64,000 bases of DNA from Stenotrophomonas maltophilia (GTDB taxonomy: Bacteria; Pseudomonadota; Gammaproteobacteria; Xanthomonadales; Xanthomonadaceae): the NCBI RefSeq assembly GCF_002799155.1, contig NZ_NERD01000002.1:3286001-3350000 (forward strand). Reading direction: 5' to 3'. The position numbers were made by a program, and so were the translations under genes. Below the pieces are notes generated by a model, which was not told the origin of the DNA, did no database searches, and worked only from the letters and a program-made list of their open reading frames with translations. Positions 51,674 to 60,593 of this stretch are shown here, in pieces; positions within the stretch are counted from its first letter, which is position 1; the number at the start of each line of letters is the position of its first letter.

Positions 51674-52201
51674 TCAGTTAGCGAGCGCGGTCTGCAGACG
51701 GGCCAGCTTGCCCTTCAGCGAACCATCGATGACCACGTCGCCGGCATCGATCACGGCGCCGCCGATCAGCGAGGCATCGACCGCGGTGGTCACTTCGACC
51801 TCGCGGTTGAAGCGCTTGCGCAGCGCAGCCTTGATCGCGTCCAGTTCACCGGCCGACAGATCGGCCGCCGAGGTCACCGTGGCCTTGACCACGTGCTCGG
51901 CTTCGGCGCGCAGGGCGTCGAACATGCCGGAGATTTCCGGCAGCAGCGGCAGACGATGCGATTCGGCCAGGATGGCCAGGAAGCGCGAGTAGGTCTCGCC
52001 GTGGGACACCGGCGCCAGCAGGGCGACGGCGTCGTCACGACCCAGCTCCGGGTTGGCGAGCAGGGCCGCCACGCGCGGGTCGGCGGCGACGTGGGCGGAG
52101 AACGCCAGGGCGTCCGACCACGGCGCGAACGCGCCTTCGTCGCGCGCGGTCGCGAACGCGGCGCGGGCGTACGGGCGGGCAAGCGTGAGGGCCTGGCTCA
52201 T
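51674..52201 (-). CDS. atpH: ATP synthase F1 delta subunit
   Basis: 175 aa, the clamp between the b-subunit stalk and the top of F1. [14 protein letters not shown] at the N-terminus and [40 protein letters not shown]-like C-terminal sequence (in parts) are conserved. It begins 2 bp after the atpF stop codon. Confidence 0.95.
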   Translation of the reverse strand: [175 protein letters not shown]

Positions 52202-52203
52202 CC

Positions 52204-52674
52204 TTAGATCTCCGAGGCCAGCTCGTCGAGCAGCGCCTTGTGGGCGTTGGCGTCGATTTCGCGCTTGAGCAGCTTTTCGGCACCGGTCACGGCCAGCGCG
52301 GACACCTGCTTGCGCAGATCTTCACGGGCACGGTTGGCGGCGGCGTCGATTTCAGCCTGGGCCAGCTCCTTCTGACGGGTGGCTTCGGTGATTGCTTCGT
52401 TACGGGCAGCATCAACGATCTGGTTGGCACGCGCGTGGGCCTGATCGATGATCTCGTTGGCCTTGGTGCGGGCTTCCTTCAGCGCTTCGTTGACCTTCTC
52501 CTGCGCCTGGGCCAGATCTTTCTGGCTGCGGTCGGCAGCAGCGAGGCCTTCAGCAATCTTCTGCTGGCGCTCTTCGATCGCGTTCATCAGCGGCGGCCAG
52601 ATCTTGGTCGCGATGATCCAGATCAGACCAGCGAAGGCCAGCGCCTGCGCAAGAAGGGTGAAATTGATATTCAT
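52204..52674 (-). CDS. atpF: ATP synthase Fo b subunit
   Basis: 156 aa. One N-terminal membrane helix ([24 protein letters not shown]) is followed by a long charged helix ([25 protein letters not shown]) that forms the dimeric peripheral stalk. The start at 52674 ([10 protein letters not shown]) is the standard one; an upstream extension runs through a hairpin-rich gap. Confidence 0.97.
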   Translation of the reverse strand: MNINFTLLAQALAFAGLIWIIATKIWPPLMNAIEERQQKIAEGLAAADRSQKDLAQAQEKVNEALKEARTKANEIIDQAHARANQIVDAARNEAITEATRQKELAQAEIDAAANRAREDLRKQVSALAVTGAEKLLKREIDANAHKALLDELASEI

Positions 52675-52709
52675 GGTTAGCTCGATCGCTGGTTTCGGGG
52701 TGGACGCGC

Positions 52710-52763
52710 CGCCGTAGCGGCGCATCCGGCCTTCATCCGAAACCGGGTGCAGCAGCACCCGGT
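52710..52763. repeat. Two hairpins between atpE and atpF
   Basis: GCGCCGCC-GTA-style stem GCGCCGC/GCGGCGC (52710-52727) and ACCGGGTGC-AGCA-GCACCCGGT (52742-52763). Stem-loops after atpE may protect the upstream mRNA, consistent with the high amount of c subunit needed per complex; this is inference. Confidence 0.55.
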
Positions 52764-52780
52764 CGTCTCAAACCGCTGTA

Positions 52781-53110
<330 letters not shown>

Positions 53111-53159
53111 CTAAGGGTGATGAAACGGATGAAGGTTGAAACGCGTTGAAGCTTGAAAC

Positions 53160-53960
53160 TCAGTGAGCGTCTTCCGACAGGCTCAGGTACACGATCGACA
53201 GCATCATGAAGATGAAGGCCTGCAGCGGGATCACCAGCAGGTGGAACAGCATCCAGCCAAGGCCGAACGCACCACCGGCAATGGCACCGAAGAAACCGGC
53301 ACCACCCAGCACCCAGATCAGCAGGAACACGATTTCGCCGCCGAACATGTTGCCGAACAGTCGCATCGCCAGCGAGATCGGCTTGCTCAGCCACTCGACG
53401 ATGTTGAGGATCAGGTTGAACGGCATCATCCACTTGCCGAACGGCGCCGTCAGGAATTCCTTGATGAAGCCAAGCAGGCCCTTGGACTTGAGCGCGAAGA
53501 ACAGCATCAGGAAGAACACGCTGATGGCCATGCCGAGGGTGGCATTGACGTCAGCGGTCGGCACCGGCTTCCAGTAGTGGATGCCCGCCCATTCCAGCGG
53601 CTTGGCGATGAAGTCGGCCGGGATCATCTTGATCAGGTTCATCATCAGGATCCAGAAGAAGATCGTGATGGCGATCGGCGTGACCAGCTTGCTCTTGCCG
53701 TGATAGGTGTCCTTGGCCTGGCGGTCGACGAACTCCAGGCAGATCTCGACGAAGGCCTGCCACTTGCCCGGCACGCCGGCAGTGGCCTTGCGGGTCCCCA
53801 GCCAGAACGCGACAACGATCACCAGGCCCATCAGGACCGCGGTGAGGAAGGTATCGACGTGGATATGCCAGAACATACCCTCACCCTTGCCGACCGGTGC
53901 GGTCAGGTTGTGCAGGTGATGCTGGATGTAGCTGGTAGGGGTTAGAGCCTCGCCCGCCAT
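53160..53960 (-). CDS. atpB: ATP synthase Fo a subunit
   Basis: 266 aa with five to six membrane helices forming the proton half-channels. The essential arginine is in SLAMRLFGNMFGGEIVFLL, and PLQAFIFMMLSIVYLSLS is the conserved last helix. The start MAGEALTPTSYIQHHLHNLT is standard for this group. Confidence 0.97.
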   Translation of the reverse strand: MAGEALTPTSYIQHHLHNLTAPVGKGEGMFWHIHVDTFLTAVLMGLVIVVAFWLGTRKATAGVPGKWQAFVEICLEFVDRQAKDTYHGKSKLVTPIAITIFFWILMMNLIKMIPADFIAKPLEWAGIHYWKPVPTADVNATLGMAISVFFLMLFFALKSKGLLGFIKEFLTAPFGKWMMPFNLILNIVEWLSKPISLAMRLFGNMFGGEIVFLLIWVLGGAGFFGAIAGGAFGLGWMLFHLLVIPLQAFIFMMLSIVYLSLSEDAH

Positions 53961-53991
53961 GTGTCCGGAACCTTCAGTTAATTGAATTCTG

Positions 53992-54357
53992 TCAACGCCT
54001 GGCCATGGCCAGGACCTGGAACATCAAGCCGACGGCGATACCGGCCAACAGCGCCAGTGCAGGCAGCTTGAAGACCAGGAACCCCACCAGCAGGACGCCG
54101 AAAACCACCACCCACTTGGCCACGATCGCAATGATCAGGCGCGCCATCGCCGATCCTGCGGCCACCGCCCCTCCGCCCAGTGCCATCCGTGCCGCCACCC
54201 AACCACCGGCCGAAATGGCCACACCGGACGCCAGCGCGCCGAGGGCATATTTCGGACCCACCAGCAGGAAGGCCAGGGCCAGGACAGCCACTGCGGCCAG
54301 CGGGTAGACCGCGGCGCGCAGCATCAGTCGCCGACCCGCATCAACGGAGTTCAGCAC
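53992..54357 (-). CDS. atpI: AtpI, ATP synthase subunit I
   Basis: 121-aa protein with four hydrophobic segments (AAVYPLAAVAVLALAFLLVGP, LASGVAISAGGWVAARMAL, RLIIAIVAKWVVVFGVLLVGFLVF and LALLAGIAVGLMFQVLAM). AtpI assists c-ring assembly and is not part of the finished enzyme. First gene of the operon, 71 bp downstream of a strong promoter. Confidence 0.9.
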   Translation of the reverse strand: MLNSVDAGRRLMLRAAVYPLAAVAVLALAFLLVGPKYALGALASGVAISAGGWVAARMALGGGAVAAGSAMARLIIAIVAKWVVVFGVLLVGFLVFKLPALALLAGIAVGLMFQVLAMARR

Positions 54358-54816
54358 AGGACGTCCCGCGTGGTTGCAAGTGGAGGGCTGAGGCGGCTAC
54401 AGCAGGGGGGCCTCATCGAGCCGCCAAATTATAGCAATGGGACAATTTGCGAGACAACCGCTCCCTGTTCATCCCAGGAGGCCGCAAGTTGCGGTAACGG
54501 TTACATTTTTGCGTGCCACCCAGGGGACAATGACGTCCGCATGATGCTGCACTGCAGTATTGAACTTTGGTCGCAGGCCGCGGAACTTTCGCCGCAGGCG
54601 CCGGTCCGATCTTTCGACCTGCCTGCAGCAACCTCGTCGACGCTCCGCCCCGCAGGTCCCACGATGGCCCCGAAGCCCGGCTCCGGGGCCATCTCTTTGC
54701 ATCATCGCGACAGCGCTGAACCGTGCACACCCTGTGGACCATACGTTCACGGATGGTGGACGGGCCTGTCCTGCACAGTGATCTTCATTCTGATGAACCA
54801 CTGCAAGGACTCTTCG
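54358..54816. other. Divergent control region between atpI and an outer-membrane protein gene
   Basis: About 460 bp. Besides the atp promoter it holds an operator-like palindrome GTAAC-G-GTTAC (54494-54504) and a strong stem-loop GATGGCCCCG/CGGGGCCATC (54663-54672 with 54684-54693, 11-nt loop, then TCTTTG). That hairpin would lie in the leader of the plus-strand gene and could be an attenuator or end a small RNA. A long in-frame N-terminal extension of the downstream gene through here is not convincing. Confidence 0.5.
54428..54457 (-). promoter_or_regulatory. Sigma-70 promoter of the atp operon
   Basis: On the minus strand TTGTCT (54457-54452) and a perfect TATAAT (54433-54428) are separated by 18 bp, in an AT-rich patch of otherwise GC-rich DNA, 71 bp before the atpI start. 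Confidence 0.75.
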
Positions 54817-55635
54817 ATGCGCTCCGTACCCACCCTGCTCGCCCTCTCCCTGCTCGCCGCCGGGGCCTCGTTCGCCACTGCCGCCCATGCCGCCGAAGGC
54901 GATGACCGCTTCGCCCTGCGCCTGGGTGCAATGAACATCGACTCGGACAATACCCTCCGCGGCAAGACCAACGTGGCCGGCCAGGACATCGGCTTCTCCG
55001 AGGACTTCAAGCTGGGTGGCAAGGAATGGGAGCCGCGCATCGACGGCATGTTCCGCATCAGCAACCGCCAGCGCCTGCTGTTCAACTACTTCAAGTACGA
55101 CAAGGACCGCCGCGAGACCCTCGGCCAGGACATCTCCTTCGGTGACGTCAACGTGCCGTCGGGCAGCTTCGTCAAGGGCGAGCTGAAGTACCAGGTCGCC
55201 AGCCTGGTCTATGACTACTCGGTGGTGGACACCGATACCTTCGACCTCGGCCTGCAGCTGGGCGCCGAGTACGCCAAGGTCAGCACCAAGGCCTACGCCG
55301 ATCTGGGTACCGTCTACGAAGGCCAGTTCCTCAACGAGAAGACCGACGGCGTGGCGCCGGTGGTCGGTGCGCGGCTGAGCTTCACCCCGTCGGAGAAGTG
55401 GATGATCACGCTGCAGGGCCAGTACCTCAACACGCGCTGGGGCAGCTTCGATGACTACAAGGGCGACCTGAGCCGCGCCAACGCCATCGTCGATTACCGC
55501 TTCACCAAGAACTTCGGCGTGTTCGCCGGCTACGACTGGTTCAAGCTCGACGCGGACAAGAAGGGCAGCGACGGCACCATCGGCCTGAAGCAGGAATTCA
55601 AGGGCCCGGTGGCCGGCGTCAGCTTCGTGTTCTGA
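54817..55635 (+). CDS. Outer-membrane beta-barrel protein
   Basis: 272 aa. A signal peptide (TLLALSLLAAGASFATAAHA, cleaved near residue 24) is followed by alternating-residue amphipathic strands rich in Tyr, Phe and Asp, for example RLLFNYFKYDKDRRE, YQVASLVYDYSVVDTDTFDLGLQLG and the last strand PVAGVSFVF, ending in the C-terminal Phe needed for BamA insertion. About eight to ten strands fit the length. Function is unknown. The ATG at 54817 has AAGGA nine bases upstream. Confidence 0.78.
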   Translation: MRSVPTLLALSLLAAGASFATAAHAAEGDDRFALRLGAMNIDSDNTLRGKTNVAGQDIGFSEDFKLGGKEWEPRIDGMFRISNRQRLLFNYFKYDKDRRETLGQDISFGDVNVPSGSFVKGELKYQVASLVYDYSVVDTDTFDLGLQLGAEYAKVSTKAYADLGTVYEGQFLNEKTDGVAPVVGARLSFTPSEKWMITLQGQYLNTRWGSFDDYKGDLSRANAIVDYRFTKNFGVFAGYDWFKLDADKKGSDGTIGLKQEFKGPVAGVSFVF

Positions 55636-55666
55636 TCCCCCACCCCTTCCACGGCACTCTCTCCTG

Positions 55667-55702
55667 GCGCGGCCTCCGGAACATCGGGGCCGCGCTTTTT
55701 TG
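55667..55702 (+). terminator. Intrinsic terminator of the outer-membrane protein gene
   Basis: GCGCGGCC and GGCCGCGC form an 8-bp GC stem followed by TTTTTTG, 31 bp after the stop codon. Confidence 0.88.
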
Positions 55703-55751
55703 TGCTGTTTTTCCCTGCGTGCAGGAGCAAGTGCAGCTGGGTCGAGCGCTT

Positions 55752-55841
55752 GAGGGAGCGGGGGCTGGGCGCGAATGTCCCCCGGCGCCGGCCTGCGGCC
55801 GGCACCTCCTCCTTTGCTTCGCCCCCAGCCCCCGCTCCCTC
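55752..55841 (-). ncRNA. Structured stem-loop element, copy A
   Basis: Arms 55752-55775 and 55818-55841 (24 nt each, one C-C mismatch) enclose exactly 42 nt. Read on the minus strand, the 42-nt core is 34/42 identical to the core of copy B (55921-55962) and contains an inner hairpin GCCGGCC-GCA-GGCCGGC. The arms share no sequence with those of copy B. Whether it acts as RNA or DNA is unknown; the type given here is provisional. Confidence 0.6.
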
Positions 55842-55888
55842 CGCGTTTCAGGCATCCAGGCGGTAGCTCCCGGCTATCCGCAAGCCGA

Positions 55889-55994
55889 GCCGCTGCGCGG
55901 GTGGCAGGCGTTTGGACAAAGTAAAGGCGGAGGCGACCGCCGCAGGCGGACGGCGGGGGACATTTGTCCAAACGCCTGCCACCCGCGCAGCGGC
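55889..55994 (+). ncRNA. Structured stem-loop element, copy B
   Basis: Perfect 32-bp arms (55889-55920 and 55963-55994; outer end GCCGCTGCGCGGGTGGCAGG) enclose a 42-nt core starting GTAAAGGCGGAGG and ending CGGGGGACA, with the inner hairpin GACCGCC-GCA-GGCGGAC. It is inverted relative to copy A and 47 bp from it. The pair lies between the convergent outer-membrane protein and lpdA genes, each of which has its own terminator. Provisional type, as for copy A. Confidence 0.6.
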
Positions 55995-56038
55995 CCAGAC
56001 CCTCGCGATGTGCTGCCGAAGGTATCCCCGCAGCCAAC

Positions 56039-56069
56039 AAAAAACCCCGGCAGAGGCCGGGGCTTTTTG
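56039..56069. terminator. Bidirectional intrinsic terminator near lpdA
   Basis: CCCCGGC-AGAG-GCCGGGG is flanked by an A-run (56039-56044) and a T-run (56064-56068), 20 bp beyond the lpdA stop codon. Confidence 0.88.
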
Positions 56070-56089
56070 TACGGAATGGCGCGAACGCC

Positions 56090-57898
56090 TTACTTCTTCT
56101 TCGGCATGTACAGATCGGTGATCGTGCCGTCGTAGATTTCCGAGGCCATCGCCACCGATTCGCTCAGCGTCGGGTGCGCATGGATAGTGTGGCCGATGTC
56201 CTCGGCTTCCGCACCCATCTCGATCGCCAGGCCGATCTCGGCCAGCAGGTCACCGGCATGCACGCCAACGATGGCACCACCGATGATGCGGTGGGTCTCT
56301 TCGTCGAAGATCAGCTTGGTGAAGCCCTCGGTGCGGCCGATGCCGATCGCGCGGCCACTGGCGGCCCACGGGAACTTGGCCACGCCCACCTTCAGGCCCT
56401 TGGCCTTGGCTTCGGTTTCGGTGACGCCAACCCAGGCGATTTCCGGGTTGGTATAGGCCACCGACGGAATCACGCGGGCCACCCACTCCTTCTTGTGGCC
56501 GGCAGCCACTTCGGCCGCCAGCTTGCCCTCATGCGTGGCCTTGTGGGCCAGCATCGGGTTGCCGACGATGTCGCCGATGGCAAAGATGTGCGGCACGTTG
56601 GTGCGCATCTGGCGATCGACCGGGATGAAGCCACGGTCGGTGACCTGCACGCCGGCCTTTTCGGCATCGATCTTCTTTCCGTTCGGCGAGCGACCCACGG
56701 CCACCAGCACGCGGTCGAAGGTGCCCTGCGCCAGCGCAGGCGCCTGGCCTTCCTCGGCGGCGTCGAAGCTCACGGTGATGCCCTTGGCATCGGCGGTGAC
56801 GCCCGAGGCCTTGGTCTTCAGGTGGACTTCGATGCCCTGCTTCTTCAGGCGGTCGGCCAGCGGCTTGACCAGGTCCTTGTCGGCGCCCGGCATCAGCTGG
56901 TCCATGAACTCGACCACGGTGACCTTGCTGCCCAGTGCGCTGTACACGGTGGCCATTTCCAGACCGATGATGCCGCCGCCGACGACCAGCAGCGAGCCCG
57001 GCACTTCGGCCAGCTCCAGCGCGTCGGTGGAGTCCATCACGCGCTTGTCGTCCCACGGGAAGTTCGGCAACTTCACTGCCTGCGAACCGGCGGCGATGAT
57101 GCACTTCTGGAAACGCAGCAGCTGGGTACTGCCGTCCGCGGCGGTGATTTCCAGCTCGTTGGCCGACAGGAACTTGCCGACGCCTTGCACATTGCGGACC
57201 TTGCGCTGCTTGGCCATGCCGGCCAGGCCCTTGGTCAGCTGGTTGACGACTTTTTCCTTGTACTCGCGCAGCTTGTCCAGGGTGATGGTCGGCTTGCCGA
57301 ACGCGACGCCGAAATCACCGGCGTGGGCCACTTCGTCGATCACCGCAGCAGCATGCAGCAGCGCCTTGGACGGAATGCAGCCCACGTTGAGGCAGACGCC
57401 GCCGAGGCTGGCGTAGCGCTCGACCAGCACCGTATCCAGGCCGACGTCGGCGGCGCGGAAGGCGGCGGTGTAGCCGCCCGGGCCGGAACCCAGCACGACC
57501 ATCTCGCATTCGATATCGGCCGGCTTGCCGCTGGACAGCGCCGGCTTCGGTGCCGCCGGTTCAGCCGGGGCGCGATGCGACGGGGTCACCGGCGGCTTGC
57601 TGGCTGGGGCGGCCGCAGCGGGAGCCGGCGCGGCGGCCTTGGCCGGCGCGGCGGCGGCGCCTTCAGCGTCCAGCACCACGACCACGGCGCCTTCGGACAG
57701 GGTGTCGCCCAGCTTGACCTTGATTTCCTTGACCACGCCGGCGGCCGAGGACGGCACTTCCAGGGTGGCCTTGTCCGACTCCAGGGTCACCAGACCCTGA
57801 TCCTTCTTCACCGTGTCGCCGACGGCGACCAACACTTCGATCACCGGCACATCGCTGTAATCGCCGATGTCGGGAACCTTGACTTCAATCGTGGCCAT
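56090..57898 (-). CDS. lpdA: LpdA, dihydrolipoyl dehydrogenase with N-terminal lipoyl domain (E3)
   Basis: 602 aa, longer than the usual ~475 because of an N-terminal lipoyl domain (residues 1-80, lipoylated lysine in TLESDKATLEVPSS) and an Ala/Pro linker. Then come the FAD motif VVLGSGPGGYTAAFRAAD, the redox disulfide GGVCLNVGCIPSK, the NAD motif VVGGGIIGLEMATVY and the C-terminal HAHPTLSE with the His-Glu base. It reoxidises E2-bound dihydrolipoamide in pyruvate dehydrogenase. It follows aceF by 107 bp; that gap contains GC-rich hairpins. This E3 form is typical of xanthomonads and Neisseria. Confidence 0.96.
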   Translation of the reverse strand: MATIEVKVPDIGDYSDVPVIEVLVAVGDTVKKDQGLVTLESDKATLEVPSSAAGVVKEIKVKLGDTLSEGAVVVVLDAEGAAAAPAKAAAPAPAAAAPASKPPVTPSHRAPAEPAAPKPALSSGKPADIECEMVVLGSGPGGYTAAFRAADVGLDTVLVERYASLGGVCLNVGCIPSKALLHAAAVIDEVAHAGDFGVAFGKPTITLDKLREYKEKVVNQLTKGLAGMAKQRKVRNVQGVGKFLSANELEITAADGSTQLLRFQKCIIAAGSQAVKLPNFPWDDKRVMDSTDALELAEVPGSLLVVGGGIIGLEMATVYSALGSKVTVVEFMDQLMPGADKDLVKPLADRLKKQGIEVHLKTKASGVTADAKGITVSFDAAEEGQAPALAQGTFDRVLVAVGRSPNGKKIDAEKAGVQVTDRGFIPVDRQMRTNVPHIFAIGDIVGNPMLAHKATHEGKLAAEVAAGHKKEWVARVIPSVAYTNPEIAWVGVTETEAKAKGLKVGVAKFPWAASGRAIGIGRTEGFTKLIFDEETHRIIGGAIVGVHAGDLLAEIGLAIEMGAEAEDIGHTIHAHPTLSESVAMASEIYDGTITDLYMPKKK

Positions 57899-58005
57899 GG
57901 TGGGGTTTCCTCGTGCCCGCCCGGCGGCGCCGGCGGGCTGTCACTGCATCTGTTCACGCGGCCGCGCCAGGGGCGGCGGCCGCACGGTGGGGGCGAAGCG
58001 GTGCC

Positions 58006-59724
58006 TTACAGCAGCACGCGGCGCATGTCGGCCAGTACCTGCGACAGGTACGTGGTGAAGCGTGCGGCCAGTGCGCCGTCGATGACGCGGTGGTCGTAGC
58101 TCAGCGACAGCGGCAGCATCAGCTTCGGTGCGAATTCCTTGCCGTTCCAGACCGGCTGGATGGACGACTTGGAAACGCCGAGGATGGCCACTTCCGGTGC
58201 ATTGACGATCGGGGTGAACGCGGTGCCGCCGATGCCACCCAGCGAGCTGATCGAGAAGCAGCCGCCGCTCATGTCGGCCGGGCCCAGCTTGCCGTCGCGC
58301 GCCTTCTTGGCCAGTTCGCCGGTTTCCTGCGCGATCTGCACCACGCCCTTCTTGTCCACGTCGCGGATGACCGGCACGACCAGGCCGTTCGGCGTGTCGG
58401 CGGCGAAGCCGATGTGGAAGTACTTCTTCAGGGTCAGGTTTTCACCGCTGGCATCGAGCGAGGCGTTGAATTCCGGGAACTTCTTCAGCGCCGCGGCACT
58501 GGCCTTGATCAGGAAGGCGAGCATGGTCAGCTTGATGCCGGCCTTCTCGTTTTCCTTGTTCAGCGCCACCCGCAGGCCTTCCAGGTCGGTGATGTCGGCC
58601 TGTTCGAACTGGGTGACGTGCGGGATCATGGCCCAGTTGCGCGCCAGGTTCGCACCCGAGATCTTCTTGATGCGCGACAGCGGCTGGACTTCGGTCTCGC
58701 CAAACTTGCTGAAGTCGACCTTCGGCCACGGCAGCAGGTTCAGGCCACCACCGGCAGCGACAGCAGCACCGCCGGCAGCCGGCACGCCGCCGCTGAGTGC
58801 GGCCTTGACGAACTTCTGCACATCACCCTTGGTGATGCGGCCACCCTTCTCGGTGCCGTTGATCTGCAGCAGGTCCACGCCCAGTTCGCGGGCGAACACG
58901 CGCACCGCCGGGGTGGCATACGGCACCTTGGCCGGCAGCACGCCATCGGCGTTGAACTGCACCGGCGGGCTGGACGGGGTACCGGCCGAGGCGATCTCGC
59001 GGGCCGCCAGCTTGTCCGGCTGCGCCGGCACGGCGACCGGCTCGACCTTGGTGGCGGTCTCGGCGGCAGCCGGAGCGGCAGCAGCGGCAGCCTTGGTCGG
59101 CGCCGGCGCGGCAGCGCCCTCGGCTTCGATGATGGCGACCACATTGCCCTGCGACAGAGTGTCGCCGACCTTGACCTTCAGTTCCTTCACCACGCCAGCC
59201 ACCGACGACGGCACTTCCATGGTCGCCTTGTCGCTTTCCAGCGTGACCAGGCCCTGGTCCTTCTTGACCGTGTCACCGACGGCGACCAGCACTTCGATGA
59301 CCGGAATGCCGGAATAGTCGCCGATATCCGGCACCAGGGCTTCAACCGCACCACCGCTGGCAGCCGGAGCGGCCGGCGCAGCCGCGGCCGGGGCCGGCGC
59401 GCTCTGGGTGGCGGCAGCCGGAGCTGCGGCCTTGGCCGGTGCCGGCGCGGCAGCGGCCGGCTTGGCGGCTTCGGCTTCGCCTTCGGCCACTTCGATCAGC
59501 GCCACGACCTTGCCTTCGGACAGGCTGTCGCCCACCTTGACCTTGAGTTCCTTGACCACGCCGGCCACCGAGGACGGCACTTCCATGGTCGCCTTGTCGC
59601 TTTCCAGCGTCACCAGGCCCTGGTCCTTCTTGACCGTGTCGCCGACGGCGACAAGCACCTCGATTACCGGGATATCGCTGTAGTCACCGATATCGGGGAC
59701 AAGTGCTTCCTTGATTTCGGCCAT
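58006..59724 (-). CDS. aceF: AceF, pyruvate dehydrogenase E2 (dihydrolipoyl acetyltransferase)
   Basis: 572 aa. Two N-terminal lipoyl domains (each with TLESDKATMEVPSSVAGVV), separated by Ala/Pro-rich linkers, are followed by the E1/E3-binding domain (YATPAVRVFARELGVDLLQI) and the catalytic core ending LSLSYDHRVIDGALAARF, with active-site His and Asp. It transfers acetyl groups to CoA. The ATG at 59724 is standard. The E1 gene aceE is not beside it, so the complex is encoded at two loci. Confidence 0.96.
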   Translation of the reverse strand: MAEIKEALVPDIGDYSDIPVIEVLVAVGDTVKKDQGLVTLESDKATMEVPSSVAGVVKELKVKVGDSLSEGKVVALIEVAEGEAEAAKPAAAAPAPAKAAAPAAATQSAPAPAAAAPAAPAASGGAVEALVPDIGDYSGIPVIEVLVAVGDTVKKDQGLVTLESDKATMEVPSSVAGVVKELKVKVGDTLSQGNVVAIIEAEGAAAPAPTKAAAAAAPAAAETATKVEPVAVPAQPDKLAAREIASAGTPSSPPVQFNADGVLPAKVPYATPAVRVFARELGVDLLQINGTEKGGRITKGDVQKFVKAALSGGVPAAGGAAVAAGGGLNLLPWPKVDFSKFGETEVQPLSRIKKISGANLARNWAMIPHVTQFEQADITDLEGLRVALNKENEKAGIKLTMLAFLIKASAAALKKFPEFNASLDASGENLTLKKYFHIGFAADTPNGLVVPVIRDVDKKGVVQIAQETGELAKKARDGKLGPADMSGGCFSISSLGGIGGTAFTPIVNAPEVAILGVSKSSIQPVWNGKEFAPKLMLPLSLSYDHRVIDGALAARFTTYLSQVLADMRRVLL

Positions 59725-59837
59725 GGGGATAACTCCGGCAATCTGGTGTAGGGAAACGTCTATTGTGCGGCCAGCGGGGGCCAGCGCCAACCGTTACAGG
59801 TGTTTTCAGTACGCACGCAGCCGGGACACGCTGTTGC

Positions 59838-60392
59838 TCATGGGCTGCGGCCGCGACCAGTCGGTAGCGTATTGTCCGGACGATGTCCGCTTGATGTCGC
59901 CAGTACGTCGGCTACCGGCTGCCAGGCCTGGCGCAGGCGCGGCAGCGACCACCCTGCATTGGCCGGGCTGGTCGATGGCAGTGCGACCACCTTTGGCGGG
60001 GCCTGCAGCCGTGGCAGCACCCAACGCTGGAATGCCTGCAGCGAGGCACCGCCATTGCAGCCGATCAGCTTCAGCTCAGGCAGCGTGGCGATCAGTTCCG
60101 GCAGCGCATTGGCCACTTCCGTGCCACGCACGATGCCCGCATCCAGGCTGCCACGACGCTCGCAGCGACCGATCACATCCCACAGGCCGATGCCCGCAGC
60201 GCCCAACGCCTGCAGCCGCTGCGCGTAGGCCAGACCTGGATCGAAACCGCAGATGTCCGCCATCAGCGGCCAGAAACGATTGCGCGGATGCGCGTAGTAG
60301 CGCTGCTCCTGCAGGGACGCCACGCCTGGCATCGAGCCCAGCAGCAGCACCCGGCACTCCGCGTTCACCTGCGCTTGCAAACCCACGCACAT
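59838..60392 (-). CDS. DNA-deoxyinosine glycosylase-type uracil-DNA glycosylase superfamily protein
   Basis: 184 aa. RVLLLGSMPGVASLQEQRYYAHPRNRFWPLM is the family 6 (hypoxanthine-DNA glycosylase) signature in place of the GQDPYH motif of UNG, and VVALPSTSPANAG is the second active-site loop (PSTSPAN). It would remove deaminated adenine (hypoxanthine) from DNA. The start at 60392 (MCVGLQAQVNAECRVLLLG) was chosen; 31 further upstream codons are not conserved-looking. Confidence 0.82.
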   Translation of the reverse strand: MCVGLQAQVNAECRVLLLGSMPGVASLQEQRYYAHPRNRFWPLMADICGFDPGLAYAQRLQALGAAGIGLWDVIGRCERRGSLDAGIVRGTEVANALPELIATLPELKLIGCNGGASLQAFQRWVLPRLQAPPKVVALPSTSPANAGWSLPRLRQAWQPVADVLATSSGHRPDNTLPTGRGRSP

Positions 60393-60593
60393 CGTTGCCT
60401 CGCTCACATCTCCTCCAACTGCATGAATGTCGCCGAAGGCCGAAAGGCCCATGAAAACAGGCTTTCCGCTCCGGTCGCTGAACAAGGAAAACTATTTTTT
60501 AACGTGCGTCGGATTCGATTCATGTTGGGGCGACTACGGTGTGCTCGCCCCGCAACCGGGGGCCCAAAACAAGAAACATTAGGAGATACCCCC

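Noticed and set aside
56090..59724. Repeated DNA in lipoyl domains taken as a possible repeat array
   Set aside because: The copies are coding, widely spaced and correspond to protein domains; no CRISPR-like spacers.
55964..59751. Long plus-strand open frames opposite lpdA and aceF
   Set aside because: Antisense to E3 and E2, low-complexity Gly/Arg/His composition; no start signal.
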